In this document: positions 57,261-64,000 of the stretch, piece by piece
Layout of the letters: the number at the start of each line of letters is the position of its first letter
How positions within the stretch are numbered: the first letter of the stretch is position 1
Assembly (NCBI GenBank): GCA_013396915.1
Contig: VWZL01000274.1
Span: 89,051 to 153,050 of the forward strand
Direction: 5' to 3'
DNA from: Stercorarius parasiticus
Lineage: Eukaryota > Chordata > Aves > Charadriiformes > Stercorariidae
DNA length: 64,000 nt
Position numbers and translations under genes: made by a program
Notes under the pieces: generated by a model
Databases searched by the model: none
The model's input: the letters and a program-made list of their open reading frames with translations, nothing else
What the model was told of the DNA's origin: nothing

Positions 57261-58760
57261 GTTCCGTGGTGGTCCATCCTTGATGTATTTCCAACATTAT
57301 GCCGTTCTTCACCTCTTCTACCTCAACACATAGTTTTGCTTAAGCAGCTGAGAGCTATGGTTTTGATCTGTTCACAGCCTCAGCTATTGCCTGGCACTGT
57401 CCATTACGAAGGCTGTAAAAGTACAAAATGCATATTAAAAAACAAAATTACTTTGAAGTAATATTTTCAATGCAGTCATTTTCACAGAGAAATTAACCTC
57501 CTGTGAACCAAAAGTTCAAGTCTGCTCTCAGCTACATTCATACATGGCTTCCGATCTTTTCACATAGTCACTGTCAGAGTCCCATGCATCCATGTTTCTC
57601 GGTATTTTAGTGCAGTATTTCATTGCATTTACCTTAATTTTCCTCAGTTTTTTTCTACATGTAGATAACTGCTAGCTGCAGTGCTGCTACTCTGCTAAAC
57701 CGCTCTGGCCATGAGGTTTGCTGGGTAGGACTAGTTCTGCTTGTTTTGTCAGGGGTTTTTTTAATGTGAATGTAGCCACAATCTTTACCTGCCTCACATG
57801 CAAGCATTAGTGTTGACACTAAATCCTTGCTGGAGCTGGTTCTGGCAGCTTTCGACAAGCAGTAATTATGCTCTTTTACTTGAACTAGCAAGACTGGGAA
57901 ATTAAATTGCGTGGACATCTTCCCTTTCTATCAGCCTTGCAGGATTACTGGGAAGGATCTTGGCAGAGTGTGCAAAGCAGCATCTCAGAGCTCAGCTGTC
58001 AGTTCTGGAGGGCTGTGAGGAAAAGCAAACAGGCTTCCAAGGAAGCTCAAATAGAATAACAACTCGGAAAGGAAGCAACTTGTTTCTGTGACTCTGAATT
58101 GGGTAATGAAAAATCAGGTTCCGTCAATTATTGTCAGTGATGAGAGGAAAAGGGGAAGTGGTTTAATTTTTAGTCCATCCTACTCTAAAAAATTATCCTG
58201 AGAGTCACGACCTGGGAATTCTATGAGAAACACATCCCAGTGGACCCAGTAATAACCTGCCATGTGTAAGTCCCTGGTTCTTAGCAGGAGATGATCCTCT
58301 CAAGCCCTTTAGTGGCCTGGTTGTGCAGTTAAAGGTGTGCCCTGATGACAGTCTTGCTTTTCCAATTAGGCTTTTCCTCCACAGATTTTAGTATGTATTT
58401 TGCCAAACTGAAGGCTAAGGAAGGGCTTTGTGACAGAACATATTTATGGATTTCATTCTGAGGAAATGTGGTACATGAACTAGGACTGATTGCAACAGAG
58501 CAACTACACAGAAAGTCTCGGACTCGTCAGCTAAGAAAAAAGTAATCTGAACCACTACATTTTCAGAGTTAAGTGACCCCAGGATTTGGACATCTTCGAG
58601 CTCTCATCCCACAAGTGTTTACATGCATTAAGGTGACCTGAGATGGCTGAGCCTCGGGCATGTGACTGTTACTCTTATTTATGGAGCAGTCCCAGTGGAC
58701 GCAGTGCTTTGCTAAATATTTAAAGACGTTCCTTGTCCCAAAGTGCTTAGGCCTAGGATT

Positions 58761-59150
58761 TTCATTTATTCATAGATTCATAGAGCTTAAGGCCAGACGG
58801 GACCATTAGATCATTCTAGTGACAGAGATTGTAGGGGTTTTTTTTTGTGTGTGTGTATGGTTGGACTCGATGATCTCAAAGGTCCTTTCCAACCATGAAG
58901 ATTCTATGATTCTATGATTTTTTCTGATCTCCTATGTGACACACAGCAAAAATTCTCACTCAGTAACTCCTACATCAGGCCTGAGTCTTGGAGCTGAGGT
59001 AGCACAGATGGCTTAGCAAGGCATCACATTTTGATTTAAACACATTGAACAGTAGAAAATCCACTACATGACTTGGTAAATTGTTCTAGGGACTAACTCC
59101 CTTGCTATGAAAAAACACGTTTCAATTAGCTTGAAACACACTAGGTTAAA
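58761..59150 (-). mobile_element. Old CR1 LINE 3' end, minus orientation, interrupted by a younger CR1
   Basis: Begins with the CATAGATTCATAGA tail (reverse complement of a CR1 3' microsatellite), then GGCCAGACGGGACCATTAGA. After an interruption at 58815-58920 it resumes at CTGATCTCCTATGTGACACA, later TTGATTTAAACACATTGAAC and AAATCCACTACATGACTTGG. This order matches an ancient CR1 type abundant in turtles and crocodilians. Strongly diverged. Confidence 0.7.
58815..58920 (+). mobile_element. Young CR1 3'-end fragment nested in the older CR1
   Basis: CTAGTGACAGAGATTGTAGG, poly-T, GTGTGTGTGTATGGTTGGAC, TCGATGATCTCAAAGGTCCT, then the ATTCTATG tandem tail. It is almost identical to the 3' end of the element at 59865-61365, so both belong to one subfamily. 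Severely 5'-truncated, plus orientation. Confidence 0.9.
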
Positions 59151-60415
59151 AAATAAAGAAAAAAAAGCCAGGTGCTGAAATAAGGGGCTGACCTGTTAAA
59201 CACAGTGGAGGGAAAGACTCCAAAGGAACTTTGGAAGAAGCCTCAAACACAGCTTTGTAAAATCTTGAGGCTGAATTTCAGGAGAAGAAACTTTCCCTTA
59301 TCTGCTGAGAGGTCTGCAATGGTATGGACACCTCAGGTTCCACCTAAAACTTCCCTAAGCAGTTGTGTGCTTCCCTGTGCTATGGCTATTCCTAGAAATG
59401 CTGCTTTTGTGGCTGAGCTGATCAGCTGGATACACTTGTCCTGCCTGAGACCAGTTTAGAAGCTGAAAATCCCAAGACAGTGCTAGAGTGGTCAGTTAGT
59501 CAGGTATGGAGTGCCCTGGTGCCCACAGGCAGCACTGTTCTGGTAAAAAACAGACGTCAGGGACAGATTTTAGTGCATATCAGTTTAGCTTCTCTAATTT
59601 TCTGTCTTTCCTGATGAAGTATCAGTTCTGGGGCTTAGCCAACACCCTCGGAGGTTTCTGTGCTGGTGGTGAAAATGCTATACACTGAGGCACACTGACA
59701 CTTAAAACAAAATGCTAAAACTGTGAAGTTGTGATGAAAATAGATAATAAATGATTTAGGGGCTGCATTATTTCTCAGGAGGGCACAGAATTGCCAGCAG
59801 CATTGTCAGAAATGGGAATTCCATCCACAGTAATAAAGCATCTATATCTCTGTACCAGCAAGTTGAGTGGCAAGCCCAGCTGGAGCTCAACTTGGCCAGT
59901 AGGATTAAGGACAACAAAAAAAGTTTTTATAAATAGCCAGGGAGAATCTGCATCCCTCACTGGATGCAGGGGGGAAAGTTGCAACCAAGGACAAGGAGAA
60001 GGCTGAGGTACTTAATGCCTTCTTGGCCTCCGTCTTCAATAGTCAGACCAGCTATCCCCAGGGTGTTCAGCCTCCTGAGCTGGAAGATAAGGATGGAGAG
60101 CAGAACAACCCACCCATAATCCAGTAGGAAGTAGTCAATGATCTGCTTCTGCACCTAGACGCACATAAGTCTATGGGGCCAGATGGCATTCACCCAAGAG
60201 TACCCAGGGAGCTGGCGGCAGAGCTCACCAAGCCTCTCTCCATCATTTATCAACAATCTTGGTCAACAGGGGAGGTACCAGATGACTGGAGGGTGGCTAA
60301 TGTGACTCCCATCTACAAGAAGGGTTGGAAGGAGGATCCAGGGAACTACAGGCCTGTCAGCCTGACCTCGATACCAGGAAAGATCATGGAGAGGATCATC
60401 TTGAGTGAGCTCTCA

Positions 60416-60817
60416 NNNNNNNNNNNNNNNNNNNNNNNNNNNNNNNNNNNNNNNNNNNNNNNNNNNNNNNNNNNNNNNNNNNNNNNNNNNNNNNNNNNNN
60501 NNNNNNNNNNNNNNNNNNNNNNNNNNNNNNNNNNNNNNNNNNNNNNNNNNNNNNNNNNNNNNNNNNNNNNNNNNNNNNNNNNNNNNNNNNNNNNNNNNNN
60601 NNNNNNNNNNNNNNNNNNNNNNNNNNNNNNNNNNNNNNNNNNNNNNNNNNNNNNNNNNNNNNNNNNNNNNNNNNNNNNNNNNNNNNNNNNNNNNNNNNNN
60701 NNNNNNNNNNNNNNNNNNNNNNNNNNNNNNNNNNNNNNNNNNNNNNNNNNNNNNNNNNNNNNNNNNNNNNNNNNNNNNNNNNNNNNNNNNNNNNNNNNNN
60801 NNNNNNNNNNNNNNNNN
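60416..60817. other. Assembly gap (402 N) inside the CR1 element
   Basis: Undetermined bases lie between RT motifs and the ORF2 C-terminal part, so open frames read through it are meaningless. Confidence 1.
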
Positions 60818-61257
60818 GCACTGGTGAGGCCTCACCTCGAGTACTGTGTTCAGTTCTGGGCCCCTCTGTACAAGAGGGACATTGAAGTGCTGGAGCGTGT
60901 CCAGAGGAGAGCTACCAAGCTGGTGAGGGGTCTGGAGACCAAGTCATATGAGGAGAGGCTGAGGGAACTGGGCATGTTTAGTTTGGAGGAGGCTGAGGGG
61001 AGACCTCATTGCCCTCTACAACTACCTGAAAGGAGGTTGTAGAGAGGTGGGTGTTGGCCTCTTCTCCCAGGTGAACAATGACAGGACCAGAGGAAATGGT
61101 CTGAAGTTGCGGCAGGGGAGGTTTAGATTAGATATTAGGAAGAATGACTTTACTGAAAGAGTGGTCAGGCACTGGAACGGCCTGCCCAGGGAGGTGGTTA
61201 AGTCACCATCCCTAGAGGTATTTAAGAAATATGTAGATTTGGCACTTCAGGGCATGC

Positions 61258-61365
61258 TCTAGTGACAGAGATTGTAGGGGTTTTTTTTTGTGTGCGTATG
61301 GTTGGACTTGATGATCTCGAAGGTCCGTTCCAACCATGAAGATTCTATGATTCTATGATTCTATC
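61258..61365 (+). repeat. CR1 3' UTR and ATTCTATG tandem tail
   Basis: TCTAGTGACAGAGATTGTAG, poly-T, then the GGTCCGTTCCAACCATGAAG block and about three ATTCTATG units. This is the recognition end of CR1 reverse transcriptase and the diagnostic avian signature in this window. Confidence 0.92.
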
Positions 61366-62687
61366 TCTCAGAGCCATGCCAGTGTAATAAAGATAATATA
61401 TCAACTTAAGAGAGATGCTGAGCTCTTTGAAAATAATTGTGTAGTTGGTGTCAAGCAATAGTTTTTACTCTTCATATTGCAGAGAAATAAAACTGAGGGT
61501 TTTTTCTCCCTCTTTCTCCCTGCTGTGGTGCATTTAGGAAATTAAATACAGACATCTACTCCTAATGCACTATTAGGTTGGAAAAATCATGGCCGCAAAT
61601 GGGAACAAATTCCAGAAGTGAAGGATTCTCCCCCTACTTTACTGTGGTCAGATTGCTCACCTTTTGTATTTCCAACAAATATCACTGGACTGAGGCTTAC
61701 ATATAAGGAAGTTCTTGACAATACAAAATTCTTAGGAAAGTGCTGTGTTTGTGCTTATTTGGGCTGTATGTTTCTCCAGAGGAAGAAAAAAAGTAATTTT
61801 CTAGACAAATCTGCTGCAGCTCATAGAGGACTGTTCCTGAGCTTGCAGCCAGATCATTGCTTCACATGTGTGTTTGCTATCTATCTTTTATAGCTGTATG
61901 TACGCAGCACTTTTAAAGGCCCCATGTAACAAGCAAACAAATAGATACTAGTTTTAAGTACTGAGTAAGCATGTAATAGGCTGTTGCCAGAGCAATTGCA
62001 TCAGGCTCCTGCAGGCAAAGAGGGAAGTTAAACCTGGAAGTTTACGGAGTCTTTGCAAACCAGGGTTTCACATTTTGTATACTTTGTAGCTGTTCAGCAG
62101 GAAGTTTATGATGAGGCTCTGGCTCTCCTATCCCACAACCAGGATCTTCTGCTGCCATCTTACCTCGCTGGCTGTGCGCTGCTGCTCTCTCACCTGCTGA
62201 TGACCTGTGCTGGGTCTCCTTGCAGTGTATGATGATTCCTAAAGCTCCTTGGCAGAGACATGCTAAGATCATGTTTGGATGGTCAGATAGTGCCAGGAAG
62301 AGAAGCATAGAAATATTCAAGTACTCAAAAATCTTTCACCTCTTCAGAAACCAGGCTGACAGAGCCAGAGCCAGTAGCAAGCACCTGCCTGCTTTAACAC
62401 TAGAGGGAGGCATCGCCTAAAAGAAATCACAAAGGCTTCTAAAATTGTGCAATTTAAAACGATTTATGTGTCTTGGAAGGGAACAAAACACTGATTTCTT
62501 TTTAAAGCCTCTGTTTTTATTGGAATACATTATGGGAGGCCTCATTTGTTGCCCAGAATGCTCTTGGCCAGAGTGAAATTCAACCTTCCTGATGAGGCAG
62601 GCAGATTCAGCTTGCACTGCTCCGCTTTGTCTTAGCTGGGCTCCCCTGGGATAACCTTCTGCACAGGGCCTGGAGGTAGTTCAGCCT

Positions 62688-62697
62688 CTATAAATAG
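62688..62697. promoter_or_regulatory. MEF2-type / TATA-like site
   Basis: CTATAAATAG is a perfect match to the MEF2 consensus YTAWWWWTAR and also contains TATAAATA. Such 10-mers occur by chance, so function is unproven. Confidence 0.3.
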
Positions 62698-63014
62698 CTC
62701 ATTGCTGAATTCTTGTGTGAGTAGATTTTGAAGGCTGTGCCAAAGGATAAAGAGTTGTGTTGTTTTAGTCCTCTTTAGACTGACACACTCAGATTTCCCC
62801 GTCTGGCCTCAGTTTGTACTCAAAGCAGAGGCCAGGAAGATGAAATGTCAGTGCCTTACTCTGTATTTATTCCTCCCTAATTGCAAGCCTATAAGCAAAA
62901 TAATAGGAATTGACTTAACGATGGTGGCTGTGTAGGGAGGGTTGTGGTCCCTGAGGAGGCTTTCCTTCTCCCCTTTACCTCATTAGCTCCTCCCATTGCA
63001 ATTTCAGTCCTGTG

Positions 63015-63024
63015 CCATATAAGG
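63015..63024. promoter_or_regulatory. CArG box (SRF-type site)
   Basis: CCATATAAGG fits CC(A/T)6GG exactly. It lies 318 bp from the end of the MEF2-type site. Confidence 0.3.
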
Positions 63025-64000
63025 GGTAGATAATGCGCAGCTCCCTCATTCATGGTAAGACTGCTTCCTTATCTGTAAACTGCATTTTGCTAGGTTGCAC
63101 AAAAAAAACATAGAAAAATGTGAATAGTTATCTGGGGGCTCCACAGCCGCTGACAGTAGCCTAGGGTGTTATAAGGCATATGTTGTACTGAGCAGAGACT
63201 TGTAAGTTTAATTTTTTAAAGTAGGGACCAGGTAGCTGAAAATCCTGCAAGTTAATTCCAGCAAAGGGGGAGAGGGAGTATGATTACCTCTTTTTTTCCC
63301 CCAATCCTTTTTTGTCAGGAGTAAAGGTGGTTCATGGAGAAGGGACATGGGATAGTAGAAAGCACCCAGGAGCTCTGGGTAATCTCCCCAAATCTTTCAA
63401 TGAGCTCTGTTCAATGGAGATGCTTCTTTTTTCTTCTTCTAGACTTATATCTGCCTTGCCTCAGCTGGTGAGCACAGCTACACCTAGCAGGGAAAGGAGG
63501 AAAAAAATGCTCTGAGGCAGTCTTTTTCCAGTCAGGTAAGAGGGATGAAACACTGCTGAAAGAGAAAGAGAAGCAGAGCTGAGGTGTGCAGATGGGGATA
63601 GAAGGAAATGTGTAGAGGGGGACCGTAGAGAAAAGAACAGATGTGAAGAGCGAGAGAAGGGCTGTTATGAAATATGGGGACCTGAATTAATTGCTGAGCA
63701 GGGCAGTGCATAGGTATATGGGTGGCTGTTTTGAGTGGACTTAAATCTTTGAATTAATGTGAGGTATAGCACACATGCTGATGGGCCCAGGTGCTCTGAG
63801 ATCACTGTGATGAAGATCTTGAGAGACAGAAGGTCTGTTGTCAGAAGGTGCAAGTTATAGACACTTCAAATGGATGGCAGGAATTCAAAAGAATAGTATA
63901 AAGTGTAACTTACAGCTATCAAGACCCTGTTTAGAGTCGCTTGAATTTATCCTTTAACAAGTTCCAGACAGTGCCTTTCATCCTTTTGGCAACACTAAAA

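Larger units (their letters stand above)
54481..58760. other. Intergenic sequence upstream of ERCC6
   Basis: Apart from the CR1 fragment at 55.6-55.85 kb and a possible old repeat near 57.12-57.26 kb, I see no gene, exon or repeat here. Confidence 0.6.
59865..61365 (+). mobile_element. 5'-truncated CR1 non-LTR retrotransposon with broken ORF2
   Basis: The plus strand starts in the linker after the endonuclease domain (QAQLELNLASRIKDNKKS). It then passes the start of the reverse transcriptase (GPDGIHPRVPRELAAEL, TPIYKKG, NYRPVSLTS), an N gap, the C-terminal part ([20 protein letters not shown]), and the end of ORF2 ([14 protein letters not shown]). It finishes with poly-T, the GGTTGGACTTGATGATCTCG block and the ATTCTATG tail. 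The frame is dead: an in-frame TAG at 60125 and a frameshift near 60985-61000. Confidence 0.92.
61366..64000. other. Intergenic sequence at the right edge
   Basis: No gene or repeat recognised. Two near-consensus factor sites (62688 and 63015) are listed separately. Confidence 0.6.

Noticed and set aside
60396..60835. Long open frames on both strands made mostly of unknown residues
   Set aside because: They are translations of the N gap and carry no information.

Overview
The window looks like about 64 kb of a bird (sauropsid) nuclear genome. The signs are spliced minus-strand coding exons of a vertebrate DNA-repair gene with compact introns, CR1 LINE remnants (two ending in the tandem ATTCTATG 3' tail typical of avian CR1), no Alu- or L1-like sequence, and an AT-rich background broken by one CpG island. 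I could not name the species.

One gene dominates: ERCC6 (Cockayne syndrome group B, CSB), on the minus strand. It runs from a CpG-island promoter near 54.1-54.2 kb to a stop codon at 8062. I could place all 20 coding exons (numbered 2-21 as in human), each with splice sites. Their lengths sum to 4497 nt, which divides by three and gives 1498 residues plus stop; human CSB has 1493. Most ATPase-core exons have the same length as I recall for human. The seven SNF2 helicase motifs spread over exons 7-16, the acidic and basic N-terminal part is in exons 2-6, and the C-terminal CSA-interaction, ubiquitin-binding and winged-helix regions are in exons 18-21. The ERCC6 reading frame is intact. Intron 7 uses a GC-AG splice pair. 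Intron 5 does not contain the PGBD3 piggyBac gene found in primates.

Layout: 1-8061 is 3' flank or possible long 3' UTR with no other gene seen. 8062-53014 is ERCC6 coding sequence and introns. About 53.8-54.5 kb is the CpG island with the non-coding first exon, an NRF1 site and ETS/CRE-like sites. 54.5-64 kb is upstream intergenic sequence with several CR1 remnants: a degraded minus-strand piece at 55.6 kb, an old minus-strand copy at 58.8-59.15 kb interrupted by a younger plus-strand CR1 3' end, and a 5'-truncated CR1 with broken reverse transcriptase at 59.87-61.37 kb that contains a 402-base N gap. Near the right end are a perfect MEF2-type site and a perfect CArG box.

The least explained item inside the gene is a 202-bp, splice-site-bounded, open block on the plus strand in intron 16 (12740-12941). 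It carries a perfect 12-bp-arm hairpin, and a second perfect hairpin lies about 150 bp before it. I found no new multi-gene system. The window is essentially one conserved repair gene and its flanks.
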